Assembly (NCBI RefSeq): GCF_000014005.1
Contig: NC_008009.1
Coordinates: 3,348,001 to 3,412,000 of the forward strand
Direction: 5' to 3'
DNA length: 64,000 bases
Origin: Candidatus Koribacter versatilis Ellin345
GTDB taxonomy: Bacteria; Acidobacteriota; Terriglobia; Terriglobales; Acidobacteriaceae
A model generated the notes under the pieces. It worked only from the letters and a program-made list of their open reading frames with translations. It made no database searches and was not told the DNA's origin. Below are positions 45,342 through 56,826 of the stretch, one piece after another; position 1 is the stretch's first letter, and the number at the start of each line of letters is the position of its first letter. The position numbers were made by a program, and so were the translations under genes.

Positions 45342-47132
45342 ATGTCCAAATCTCGCCGCGACTTCCTAACGCAAACTTCGCTCGCCGTCATCGGCGCTGC
45401 CGTTGCCTCGTCCGCACAACAACCGACGGAACCGACACCCGGGGCGCCACCGGCATTTGGGACGGCGCCGCCGGTGGGGCCGGAGGTCTCGGCGGAGACG
45501 TTCGCTCAGGCCGAGAAGCTGGTGCAGGTGCAGATGTCGGCGGAACAACGCGCCCAGGCCGCAAGCAACTGGCGGATGTCGATGGCCGCGATGTACGAGC
45601 GTCGCGTGGGCCCGAAGAGGACAGCGCTGGAAGACACGCTACCGCCGGCGACGCACTGGAACCCGATGATCGCGGGCGTGCAGCCGGGGCCGACGCGCGA
45701 TGTGTTCGTGCGGAGCCAAGCCGACCCCGGGCCGCTTCCGACGAGCGACGAAGAGATTGCATTCGCGCCGGTAACGAAGCTATCGAGGTGGATCGAGCAG
45801 CGGAAGCTGACTTCCGAGCGCCTGACCAGGCTCTACCTCTCGCGACTGGAGAAGTTCACTCCCAAGCTTAAGTGCGTGATCACACTGACCACAGACTTGG
45901 CAATGAAGCAGGCGCAAGCCGCGGACAAGGAGATCGCGGCGGGCAAGTATCGCGGGCCACTGCACGGCATTCCGTGGGGCGCGAAAGATCTGCTCGACAC
46001 GGCGCACATCCGCACAACGTACGGCGCCGAGCCGTTCCGCAACCGTGTTCCCAGTGCAGACGCGACCGTGGTGAAGCGGCTGCATGACGCCGGAGCAGTG
46101 CTGGTGGCCAAGCTCAGCCTCGGCGCGCTGGCTCTCAACGACGTTTGGTTTGGTGGGCAGACGGTGAATCCGTGGCTGCCGGAGGAAGGGGCTTCGGGAT
46201 CGAGTGCGGGGCCGGGTGCGGCGACGGCGGCGGGACTGGTCGGCTTTGCCATTGGGAGCGAAACCGGAGGCAGCATCGTGGCGCCGTCGATGCGCTGCGG
46301 CGTTACGGGATTGCGTCCGACTTACGGCCGTGTGGCGCGTACCGGTGCGATGACGCTCTGCTGGTCGCTCGACAAGCTTGGGCCGATGACGCGCAGCGTA
46401 GAAGATGCGGTGCTGGTGCTGCAAACCATCAGCGGGCCGGATGCGGAGGATGTGGCCAGCGTGCCGAGTCATCTTGATTTCGACGCAGGTGCCGCTGTCA
46501 CTGGGCTGAAGGTCGGTTACTTCCCTGCATGGATGAAGGAAGCTCCGGCGACCGACGTGGATCGCGCTGCACTCGAAACCGTGAAGAAGCTTGGCATGGC
46601 GGCAGTCGAAGTATCGCTTCCCGATTGGAATTACGACTGTCTCGACACCATTCTCTTTGCCGAGAGCGCCGCGGCCTTCGAAGAACTGACCCTCAGCGGC
46701 GCCGTAGATGCGCTCAAAATGCAGACGCCGGATTCCTGGCCGAATACTTTCCGGCAGTCGCGATTCTTGTCTGCCGTGGATTTCGTACAAGCCGACCGCA
46801 TGCGGCGGAAGGTCGCGATGGAGATGGCCCGCGTGATGTCCGAGGTGGATTTGCTGCTGGTGCCTTCCCTGCGCGACGAGATGCTCACGCTCACCAACTT
46901 CACCGGACATCCCTCGCTCACATTGCGAGCGGGATTTGTGGAAGTCGGCGAAGCGCGCAGCGACTGGGCGCCGGACCCGAAGCATCCGTTGCCGAAGTTC
47001 AATCCGCCGCGACGGGTGCCGCATGGGGTGACCTTAATCGGCCGGCTGTTCGATGAAGGGACGCTGGGGAGAGTCGGGATCGCGATGGAGAAGGCATTTG
47101 GGGTGGAGGAGAGGCCTAACGGGTACGCGTAG
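45342..47132 (+). CDS. Tat-exported amidase (amidase-signature/GatA family)
   Basis: A 596-residue amidohydrolase. ATG at 45342 has AGGAG upstream and starts a twin-arginine signal (SKSRRDFL), cut near ASSAQ. A Pro/Gly/Ala-rich linker follows. The catalytic triad Ser-cisSer-Lys is visible: Lys215 in GIPWGAKDLLD, and the serines in GASGSSAGPGAATA and GSETGGSIVAPS. It acts in the periplasm on an amide substrate that cannot be predicted. It is divergent from the BlaI/M56 pair and might be under its control. Confidence 0.9.
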   Translation: MSKSRRDFLTQTSLAVIGAAVASSAQQPTEPTPGAPPAFGTAPPVGPEVSAETFAQAEKLVQVQMSAEQRAQAASNWRMSMAAMYERRVGPKRTALEDTLPPATHWNPMIAGVQPGPTRDVFVRSQADPGPLPTSDEEIAFAPVTKLSRWIEQRKLTSERLTRLYLSRLEKFTPKLKCVITLTTDLAMKQAQAADKEIAAGKYRGPLHGIPWGAKDLLDTAHIRTTYGAEPFRNRVPSADATVVKRLHDAGAVLVAKLSLGALALNDVWFGGQTVNPWLPEEGASGSSAGPGAATAAGLVGFAIGSETGGSIVAPSMRCGVTGLRPTYGRVARTGAMTLCWSLDKLGPMTRSVEDAVLVLQTISGPDAEDVASVPSHLDFDAGAAVTGLKVGYFPAWMKEAPATDVDRAALETVKKLGMAAVEVSLPDWNYDCLDTILFAESAAAFEELTLSGAVDALKMQTPDSWPNTFRQSRFLSAVDFVQADRMRRKVAMEMARVMSEVDLLLVPSLRDEMLTLTNFTGHPSLTLRAGFVEVGEARSDWAPDPKHPLPKFNPPRRVPHGVTLIGRLFDEGTLGRVGIAMEKAFGVEERPNGYA

Positions 47133-47470
47133 CGGGGGGTACCCCCCTCCCCCTGAATTTTGTTTTCAACAACTTACATTGTGGAAAACTTGTAAAAATT
47201 TGAGCCGCAAGGGGTTACGGGCAAAAATTTGAAAACAAAGGAGTTGCGACCTCGAAAGGCGGGCAACGCTAGCTCCACTCCGCATCGGTGTGCGGGTTCT
47301 CCGGTCGCCATGACATGGGACTTTGTCGAATTTCAAAGATCAGGGGAATTGTTGGGAATGCCCCACGTAGGCAGAGTACGCAGGCGATTACAAATGCGTC
47401 GGTGATGGTGGGCACAGGTGCGCGTGAGATGGGTCACAACGGGATAGGGTCGTAAGGCGAGACGCCAGCA

Positions 47471-47484
47471 GGGGCTGAAGCCCC
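47471..47484. repeat. TGAA-loop hairpin 1
   Basis: GGGGC-TGAA-GCCCC, a perfect 5-bp stem. It shares the TGAA loop with two further hairpins nearby. Confidence 0.65.
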
Positions 47485-47506
47485 GATGTTTTGCGGCCCT
47501 TGGTTC

Positions 47507-47526
47507 GGCAGCGCTGAAGCGCTGCC
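47507..47526. repeat. TGAA-loop hairpin 2
   Basis: GGCAGCGC-TGAA-GCGCTGCC, a perfect 8-bp stem. Its last bases merge into the first minisatellite unit. Confidence 0.7.
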
Positions 47527-47658
47527 CTGATACAAAACGGAAAGTGCCCTGATACAAAACGGAAAGTGCTCTGATACAAAACGGAAAGTGCCCTGATACA
47601 AAAACGGAAAGTGCCCTGATACAAAAACGGAAAGTGCCGTGATACAAAAACGGAAAGT
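47524..47658. repeat. Minisatellite, six direct copies of a 22-23-bp unit
   Basis: Units start at 47524, 47546, 47568, 47590, 47613 and 47636. Consensus GCCCTGATACAAAACGGAA plus AGT. The first three have four A residues after TAC (22 bp), the last three have five (23 bp). Copies differ otherwise at only two bases (GCTC in unit 3, GCCG in unit 6). No spacers, so not CRISPR. Confidence 0.95.
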
Positions 47659-47699
47659 GCAGGCGTTAAGGGGCGACGCGCTTTCTCGGTCCTATGGTC

Positions 47700-47717
47700 G
47701 CGGCGCTGAAGTGCCGC
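47700..47717. repeat. TGAA-loop hairpin 3
   Basis: GCGGCGC-TGAA-GTGCCGC, a 7-bp stem with one G-T pair, 27 bases beyond the secA stop. It may also serve as the end of the secA transcript, although there is no T run. Confidence 0.6.
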
Positions 47718-47744
47718 ATTACCCGACTGCGCGCCGCGATCCGC

Positions 47745-50726
<2,982 letters not shown>

Positions 50727-50976
50727 AACTCTGTCCTTTGTCTGGGAACGGCGCGCAACCGGCTGAAAATGCGGGGCGCGGCTCGGTTCCGGCGGGCCTT
50801 ATCCTGCCTTCAAATGGCCTTGTAAACCATTGCAAAGGCGAGACGGATGCCATTGAAAGCCTAACACATCCTAACCCTTAGATGCGGGTTGCTGGATGAC
50901 CGACGCACCCCTGGTCGGCAAGCTTGCCGGAAACAATCCAACGCCGAATTCGGGGGAGATTCAGTAGAGTGTTGGG

Positions 50977-51672
50977 ATGGCAAAAAGTTGTCGCGTGGCT
51001 TTGCTTGGGGACTACAACGCCGCCGTTACGGCACACCAGGCGATCCCGGAAGCGCTGCGGCTGGCCGGGCAGGATTTGGGCGTCCAGGTTGAGTGGATTT
51101 GGCTGCATACGTCGGTGCTGCGCGATCCGGAGAAGCAGTTCGCGGACTTCAGCGGTGTGTGGTGCGTGCCGGCAAGTCCGTACGCGAATACCGAGGGCGT
51201 GCTGGAGGCGATTCGCTATGCGCGGGAGCAGAGGGTGCCGTTTCTCGGGACCTGCGGCGGGTTTCAACATGCCGTGTTGGAGTTTGCACGGAATGTGCTG
51301 GGAATCGCCGACGCAGAGCACGCAGAGAACAATCCCGGCGCAGGAACGGCGGTGATCACGCCTCTGGCTTGCTCGCTGGTGGAACAGAGTGAGGAGATCA
51401 CGCTAGGCGAACACGGCATTCTGCGCGAGGCGTATGGGAAAGAGAAAATCAGTGAGGGCTATCGCTGCAGCTACGGCGTGAATCCCGAGTTCCAGCAGAG
51501 GTTGTTTTCCGGAGCGCTGAAACCGGCAGCTTGGGGCGCGAGTGGCGAAATTCGAGGAGCAGAGTTGGATGGCCATCCGTTCTTTGTGGGAACGCTCTTT
51601 CAATCCGAGCGCCGGGCGCTGAAGGGCGAAGCGCCACCGCTGGCGATTGCGTTCCTGGATGCGATGAATTAG
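50977..51672 (+). CDS. Orphan class-I glutamine-amidotransferase-like protein (CTP synthase C-terminal-region-related)
   Basis: A 231-residue stand-alone GATase fold. The nucleophile elbow GTCGGFQHAVLE (Cys about 89) is conserved. The position of the usual catalytic FHPE reads LFQSE (near residue 211), so histidine is replaced by glutamine and glutaminase activity by the normal triad is doubtful. This matches proteins annotated as CTP synthase C-terminal region-related, some of which are selenoproteins; here the nucleophile is an ordinary TGC codon. No synthetase partner is adjacent. Function unknown. Confidence 0.8.
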   Translation: MAKSCRVALLGDYNAAVTAHQAIPEALRLAGQDLGVQVEWIWLHTSVLRDPEKQFADFSGVWCVPASPYANTEGVLEAIRYAREQRVPFLGTCGGFQHAVLEFARNVLGIADAEHAENNPGAGTAVITPLACSLVEQSEEITLGEHGILREAYGKEKISEGYRCSYGVNPEFQQRLFSGALKPAAWGASGEIRGAELDGHPFFVGTLFQSERRALKGEAPPLAIAFLDAMN

Positions 51673-51700
51673 AAAAGCTCCCCGACTGAGGGGAGCTTTC
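51673..51700. terminator. Bidirectional terminator hairpin
   Basis: AAAGCTCCCC-GACTGA-GGGGAGCTTT, a perfect 10-bp stem with terminal A/T tracts, located between two convergent genes. The U tract is short (TTT). Confidence 0.75.
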
Positions 51701-51715
51701 CGTCGAACTTGTAAA

Positions 51716-52309
51716 TTACGCGGCGCGGCCACGACGGGAACGAGAGCCGGCGGAACGCGAACCCTTGCGAGTTTCGGCCGTTTCGTCACCTTCGTTCTCC
51801 ATCTCCTCGCCCTCTTCCTCTTCCATGCCGAGGTTCTGCGGCTTCAGCTTCTTGCTGAAGGCTTCCATCTTCTTCAGCGTCTGCTGTTCTTCTTTCAAGC
51901 TCTGGTTGAGCAACTTTGAAGCCTTCTTGTGGCCCATGAGGTCGGCCAGGCGGATGACCGACTGGTATGCCTGGATCTCATAGCTCTCCACCTTCGCGGC
52001 GGCCACGGTATTGAAGATGTCGATAAGGTCCTCTGCCGGATCTTCTTCTTCCATGAAGCCGTCATGCTCTTTGAGAAGGCCGCGAATGCCGTCGCATTCC
52101 ACTTCTTCGGCTTCTTCACCAATGGATTCGAAACACTGGCGCAGGCGCTCTACCTGCTTTTCAGTCTGGGCCTGGTGGCTCTGGAAAGCCTTCTGAAGAT
52201 CGGGTCGCGAGGACTCCTCGGCCTGTTTTCCGAGGGCCTCGACGAGTTGCTGCTCGGCATCGAGCAGGTCTTGCAGTTCATGGATAAACATCTCGTGTGC
52301 GGTCTGCAT
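51716..52309 (-). CDS. DUF892 ferritin-like protein (YciE/YciF family)
   Basis: A 197-residue four-helix-bundle protein: MFIHELQDLLDAEQQLVEAL at the start, with the paired Glu/His metal-site region (EVECDGIRGLLKEH; SYEIQAYQSVIRLA) typical of the family. Residues about 165-197 are an added acidic segment (EEEEGEEMENEGDE) followed by an Arg/Ser-rich basic tail, which might bind nucleic acid. Start ATG has GGAGG upstream. YciE/F proteins are stress-induced, and their function is poorly known. Confidence 0.88.
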   Translation of the reverse strand: MQTAHEMFIHELQDLLDAEQQLVEALGKQAEESSRPDLQKAFQSHQAQTEKQVERLRQCFESIGEEAEEVECDGIRGLLKEHDGFMEEEDPAEDLIDIFNTVAAAKVESYEIQAYQSVIRLADLMGHKKASKLLNQSLKEEQQTLKKMEAFSKKLKPQNLGMEEEEGEEMENEGDETAETRKGSRSAGSRSRRGRAA

Positions 52310-52407
52310 ACGTTGCCTCCGATAGGTTTGGGTTCAGGAAATTACTGTGTCGTGGGCTTTCCGACGGATAAGATGAATTTGCTTTTCCCAAGGATTGCTG
52401 ACCCGTA

Positions 52408-55164
52408 ATGTTCTACGCCCGCTTCATCGAGACGGTAGAAAGCTGGCCGGACGCCATTGCGCTCGAGATGCAGCGCGCACCGACTGCCGCCGATCCTACC
52501 CCGGCGGTCGAGAGCTACACTTACACACAATTGAGGGCCATCGCGGAGTCGGTGGGAGCGTGGATTGCGAGCCGCGGCATCTCTGGCGGGGCGCGCTGCG
52601 CATTCCTGGCCGCGAATTCCCCGCTCTGGACCGCGACTTACATCGGGGTGGTCTCCTCCGGGAACACCGCTGTTCCGCTCGACACCGCCTATAAACCGGA
52701 GCAGCTTCGCAAGCTGCTGCTCGACTGCGGCGCCGTGCTGCTGTTCGTGGACGATCGCAATCTCGACCACGCGCGGGCGGCGATAGAAGGTCTGAAGATT
52801 GAACTGGCAATGATCTCGGGCGCTGCCGTTGCGCCAGAGTTGCCGAACCTCGACCAGATGATCGGGCGCGGATCGCAGGGATTTCAGCCGATTATCGCGG
52901 CGGCCGAAGATACGATTTGCATCCTGTACACCTCGGGCACGACCAGCGATCCCAAGGGCGTGATGCTGACGCATGGCAACCTCGTCGCGGAAATGGACGG
53001 CGCGCTGGGCATCATTGACGTGGACCATCGCGACGCTTTGCTGGGTGTGCTGCCTCTCTTCCATGCACTGGCACAGATGGCGAATTTGCTGATCCCCCTG
53101 GCGATCGGGGCCCGCGTGGTGTATCTCGACTCGCTGAATACATCGGAGCTGCTGCGAGCACTGCGCGAGCGGAAGATCACGATCTTCTGTTGCGTACCGC
53201 AGTTCTTCTACTTGATCCACGAACGCGTGCAGAAGCAGGTGGCGGAAAAAGGCAAGCTCACCCAGAACATATTCAAGCTGATGATGGGGACTTCGCGAGT
53301 CGCGCGACGGTTCGGGTTGAATCCCGGGAAGATTTTCTTCGGCAAAGTGCACGAGCTGCTTGGGAAGCAGATGCGCTACCTCATTACCGGCGGCTCGCGT
53401 TTCGATCTCACGATTGGCCGCGATCTGCACGCCATGGGTTTCAACATCCTGCAGGCATATGGGCTGACGGAGACCAGTGGCGGCGCTTGCGTTACTCCGC
53501 CGAAGCACAACGTGATCGGATCTATCGGAAAGCCGTTTGTGGGCGCTGAGATTGAGATTCATGATCCGAAACCTGACGAAAACGGCCGCCCGGTGGGAGA
53601 ACTGAAAATCCGCGGTGGCATGGTGATGAAGGGCTACTACAACCGGCCCGACGCCACGGCTGCCGTGCTGCGCGATGGCTGGTTCTACTCCGGCGATCTC
53701 GGCTACAAGGACACGCAGGGAAACCTGTACATATCCGGTCGCGCGAAGGAAATCATCGTTCTCAGTTCCGGCAAGAACATCTATCCGGAGGAGATCGAAG
53801 CGCACTACTTGAAGTCGCCGTTCATCAAGGAACTCTGCGTGATGGGTCTGGAAAGCAAGCCCGGCGAGCCGATGGGCGAGCGGTTGCACGCGGCCGTAGT
53901 GCCAAACTTCGACGTCCTCAAGGAGAAGAAGATCGTCAACGTGCGCGAAGTGATCCGCTTCGATATCGAAAGCCTCTCCGCACAACAGCCGAGTACCAAG
54001 CGCATTCTGAGCTACGACATTTGGCAGGAAGATCTTCCTCGCACCACCACGCGGAAGCTGAAGCGATTCGAAATCGAGAAGCGCACCCGAGAGATGCACG
54101 CACGCGGCGAGCAGCAGCAGGACGCGCCGGTGGTGCGGGAAATCACCGCCGAAGAACGCGAGTGGCTGGACCGTCCTGAAGTACAGCAAGCGCTGGCCAT
54201 TATCCGGACCCACGCTACCAAGGCCAAAGCAGAGTTGCAACCTAGCGACAACCTGGAACTCGACCTCGGGCTCGATTCCATGGAACGGGTGGAGATGCTG
54301 GTCGAAATCGAGCAGGCGCTCGGCGCGGATGTTCCCGACTCCGTCAGCGGCGAGATTTACTCCGTCCGCGAACTGGTAGACGCGGTGCTCGCTCATCGCG
54401 GTACTGGCGGACGGAAACAGATTGGATGGGACGCGATCTTCGCGGAGCCAGTTACGAATCCGGAAGTTCTCGCCGTCGCCAACGAGCGGCCGATCGCGGC
54501 ACGTTTCTGGTATGCAATTGGCCGGGTGGCGAACCTTGCCTCGCGCGATCTCTTCCACTTGAAGATCACCGGCTTAGAAAAGCTGCCGAAGTCGGGACCG
54601 TTCATCATCTCGCCGAACCATCAGAGTTTTCTCGATGCGCCGGTGCTGATGGCGAACATGCGCTGGTCGCTATTCCGCAATTTGTTTTTCGTCGGTACCA
54701 GCGAAATTTGGGGCGATGGCCTTGCTCGGAAACTAGCCTCGACGATGCGACTGATTCCCATCGATCCCGACGCCAATCTCGTTCCAGCCATGCAGGCGGC
54801 GGCGTTCGGTCTTAAGGCCGGGCGCACCCTGGTTCTCTATCCCGAAGGCGAGCGCAGCATTGATGGCCCGCCGAAGACCTTCAAAAAGGGCGCGGCCATC
54901 CTCGCAGCGCACCTCCAAGTGCCCATCTATCCCATCGCGATCGAAGGCTTTCACGAGGCGTGGCCGCGTGGGAAGGGCTTCCAGAAGTTCGCGAGGCTAC
55001 AGGTCGCGGTGTGCGATCCGGTCGTCCCACCTCCCGGGCCGCCGACGCCCGAGACCTACGAACGTCTTACGGCGGAATTACGCGAGAAGATCGTTCGCGA
55101 GTGGGAGCGCATGAGCGGACGGAAAGATCCGCGCGCCCAGCAAAGCCCTGTAAATGTTGGGTAG
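52408..55164 (+). CDS. Three-domain fusion: acyl-AMP ligase, acyl carrier, PlsC acyltransferase
   Basis: A 918-residue protein. Residues about 1-560 are an adenylate-forming acyl ligase (YTSGTTSDPKGVMLTHGN near 172-190; YSGDLGYKD near 430). Residues about 590-665 are a carrier domain with the phosphopantetheine serine in LGLDSMERVE (Ser624). Residues about 690-905 are a PlsC acyltransferase with NHQSFLD (N737-D743) and YPEGERS. The expected cycle is fatty-acid activation, loading onto its own carrier, and transfer to a lysophospholipid. E. coli Aas has ligase and acyltransferase in the opposite order and no built-in carrier. Membrane-associated by inference. Confidence 0.9.
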   Translation: MFYARFIETVESWPDAIALEMQRAPTAADPTPAVESYTYTQLRAIAESVGAWIASRGISGGARCAFLAANSPLWTATYIGVVSSGNTAVPLDTAYKPEQLRKLLLDCGAVLLFVDDRNLDHARAAIEGLKIELAMISGAAVAPELPNLDQMIGRGSQGFQPIIAAAEDTICILYTSGTTSDPKGVMLTHGNLVAEMDGALGIIDVDHRDALLGVLPLFHALAQMANLLIPLAIGARVVYLDSLNTSELLRALRERKITIFCCVPQFFYLIHERVQKQVAEKGKLTQNIFKLMMGTSRVARRFGLNPGKIFFGKVHELLGKQMRYLITGGSRFDLTIGRDLHAMGFNILQAYGLTETSGGACVTPPKHNVIGSIGKPFVGAEIEIHDPKPDENGRPVGELKIRGGMVMKGYYNRPDATAAVLRDGWFYSGDLGYKDTQGNLYISGRAKEIIVLSSGKNIYPEEIEAHYLKSPFIKELCVMGLESKPGEPMGERLHAAVVPNFDVLKEKKIVNVREVIRFDIESLSAQQPSTKRILSYDIWQEDLPRTTTRKLKRFEIEKRTREMHARGEQQQDAPVVREITAEEREWLDRPEVQQALAIIRTHATKAKAELQPSDNLELDLGLDSMERVEMLVEIEQALGADVPDSVSGEIYSVRELVDAVLAHRGTGGRKQIGWDAIFAEPVTNPEVLAVANERPIAARFWYAIGRVANLASRDLFHLKITGLEKLPKSGPFIISPNHQSFLDAPVLMANMRWSLFRNLFFVGTSEIWGDGLARKLASTMRLIPIDPDANLVPAMQAAAFGLKAGRTLVLYPEGERSIDGPPKTFKKGAAILAAHLQVPIYPIAIEGFHEAWPRGKGFQKFARLQVAVCDPVVPPPGPPTPETYERLTAELREKIVREWERMSGRKDPRAQQSPVNVG

Positions 55165-55166
55165 AA

Positions 55167-55865
55167 CTACCAGACGTTGGAGCGCACTGCCGGAATCGAA
55201 CGCCGAGTGTTCCGGGTGCCGTCGAGCCAGCGCTGCATTTGCGTGGTTACATCTTCCGAGAGGTTGAGGAACTCGATCCCGGTTTGGCCGCGCTCGTCGG
55301 TCCACGCGATGCGGCCCTTGCAGTTGATGCCGATTTTTGTGTCGGGCAAGTTGAAGCGAATCATCACGCGGCGGTTCAGTTCCAGCTTGCCGGTCCACTG
55401 CACCAGCATGCCGCGCATACTGAGATCGAGCATCCGGACGGCAACTTCTTTCGCATCCACGCTGATGAGCGCGGTGCTGCGCATTTGCGAGCGTTCCGAA
55501 AGACGCCGTTCACGATGGATGAGAGTACGAGCGGCGCGCAAGGTGCGCTTCGCCATGTCCCAGTTCACCGGTTTTGGGATGGTGAAATTTGCCAGGGACC
55601 CAAGATTGCGAGAGTTCTGAAAATCCGCAATCGCAAACACGATCGCGCGCGCGTTGGCGTGGCTTTCACGGACTTGCTTGATTAATGCGAGGCCCGAATC
55701 ATCACAACAATCCACCAGCACAGCATCGAACCGGTCGTACAGGCGCTTCCCTGCGCGGTCGAGATCAATACACGGTTCGTTTTGGATTCCGAGCACGCGC
55801 AAGGCGGCCGTAAACTTCTCGATTAGCTCGGAGTCGTGCGAATACATAAGAGAACGGACAGACAT
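55167..55865 (-). CDS. PilZ-domain protein with receiver-like N-terminal domain
   Basis: A 232-residue protein. Residues about 5-100 have a response-regulator-like fold (MYSHDSELIEKFTAAL, DAVLVDCCDDSGLALIKQVRE), but the usual acidic pocket and phospho-Asp are not clearly kept. Residues about 115-225 are PilZ-like with DLSMRGMLVQW, corresponding to the D/NxSxxG c-di-GMP motif; an RxxxR-type motif is loosely present upstream. It probably senses c-di-GMP or acts as a degenerate PilZ regulator. It ends the minus-strand chain and its stop nearly touches the stop of the acyl-ligase fusion. Confidence 0.8.
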   Translation of the reverse strand: MSVRSLMYSHDSELIEKFTAALRVLGIQNEPCIDLDRAGKRLYDRFDAVLVDCCDDSGLALIKQVRESHANARAIVFAIADFQNSRNLGSLANFTIPKPVNWDMAKRTLRAARTLIHRERRLSERSQMRSTALISVDAKEVAVRMLDLSMRGMLVQWTGKLELNRRVMIRFNLPDTKIGINCKGRIAWTDERGQTGIEFLNLSEDVTTQMQRWLDGTRNTRRSIPAVRSNVW

Positions 55866-55923
55866 TTCCGTGCATAGTACCTACTCTGGATTCCCGACGC
55901 AACACTTCTGTGGTAACCAAGCG

Positions 55924-56826
55924 TTACTTGGCGCGCGGATGGGTTTTGTCGTAGACCTCGAGCACGTGGCGAGTTGAAAGTTGCGTGTAACGCTGGGTCG
56001 TCGCGAGCCGCTCGTGGCCGAGCAACTCCTGGATTGCCCTCAGATCGGCGCCCTCTTCGAGGAGGTGCGTGCCGAAGGCGTGGCGCAAGGTGTGAGGATG
56101 AACGTCGGCTGGAAGTCCGCGCGCCACGGCGATTTTTTTCACGATGCGTCCCACGCTGCGTGAGGTCAGCCGCTGGACGTCGCGCAGGTTGATCAGCAGG
56201 GCGTTCGTGGATTTATGTCGCTCGGCGAGTATGTCCTGTCGTTTCTTCAGATAGACCTTGGCGGCGACTGCGGCGGCGTCGCCGAATGGGACGAAGCGCT
56301 CCTTCTTGCCCTTGCCTCGGATGAGAATCGCTTCGTTTGACCAGCGGATGTCGTCGAGATTAATGCCGGTGAGCTCCGAGTTGCGAATTCCACAGCCATA
56401 TAGCAGTTCGAAAATCAGCGCATCGCGCTCGGGAAAGCTTGCGGCCTCCGGCATCTCGGCGTCCATGACCGTGTTCAGCTCTTCCATGGTCGGCACACGA
56501 GGCAGTTTTTTAGGGAGCTTTGGCGTAGCTACCAGCGCCGCCGGGTTCTGCTCCACGAATCCCTCTCGCGCCAGCCACTTATATAAAGACCTTAGCGCCG
56601 CCAGTGCCCGCGCTACAGAGGGCTTGCTCAGGCCTTTGTCGTAGAGATGCGACAGGAAGCCGCGAATCCGGACGTGGTCAATGTCGTCCCACTTCGCTGG
56701 ACCGAGGAAAGCTGAGAATTCTTCCAGGTCGGTGGTGTAGGCCTTGATCGTGTGCACCGACGAGTTCTTCTCTTTCAACGAGCGAAGAAATTGGGCGACT
56801 CCCTTTTCCACCTGCGAGACGCTCAT
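55924..56826 (-). CDS. xerC: Tyrosine recombinase XerC
   Basis: A 300-residue site-specific recombinase: SAM-like N-terminal domain, then catalytic residues Arg in [11 protein letters not shown], Lys in [21 protein letters not shown] (His-x2-Arg), [11 protein letters not shown] and the nucleophile Tyr in RYTQLS. The C terminus [14 protein letters not shown] is XerC-like. It starts within the stop of xerD (ATGA). Expected to resolve chromosome dimers at dif with XerD. Confidence 0.9.
   Translation of the reverse strand: MSVSQVEKGVAQFLRSLKEKNSSVHTIKAYTTDLEEFSAFLGPAKWDDIDHVRIRGFLSHLYDKGLSKPSVARALAALRSLYKWLAREGFVEQNPAALVATPKLPKKLPRVPTMEELNTVMDAEMPEAASFPERDALIFELLYGCGIRNSELTGINLDDIRWSNEAILIRGKGKKERFVPFGDAAAVAAKVYLKKRQDILAERHKSTNALLINLRDVQRLTSRSVGRIVKKIAVARGLPADVHPHTLRHAFGTHLLEEGADLRAIQELLGHERLATTQRYTQLSTRHVLEVYDKTHPRAK

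Larger units (their letters stand above)
47133..47744. other. 612-base intergenic region with hairpins and minisatellite
   Basis: No credible gene. It holds, in order, a perfect GGGGGGT/ACCCCCC palindrome two bases after the amidase stop (47134-47147), an AT-rich stretch (about 47155-47240), two TGAA-loop hairpins, a six-copy tandem repeat and a third hairpin before the secA stop. ORFs here on the minus strand only translate the repeats. Confidence 0.8.

Noticed and set aside
45780-47024. 414-codon minus-strand open frame
   Set aside because: Antisense to the amidase, whose catalytic triad region is intact.
47333-47647. Minus-strand ORFs over the minisatellite (repeated FRFCIRALSV-like peptide)
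   Set aside because: The peptide repeat merely reflects the 22-bp DNA repeat read three times per frame cycle; there is no ribosome-binding site, and unit length changes shift the frame.
47524-47658. CRISPR array
   Set aside because: Units are directly adjacent with no variable spacers and no cas genes anywhere in the window.
52342-54558. 738-codon open frame on the minus strand
   Set aside because: It is antisense to the acyl-ligase fusion, whose motifs are unambiguous; the protein has no recognisable domain and a His/Arg-rich composition typical of GC-driven shadow frames.
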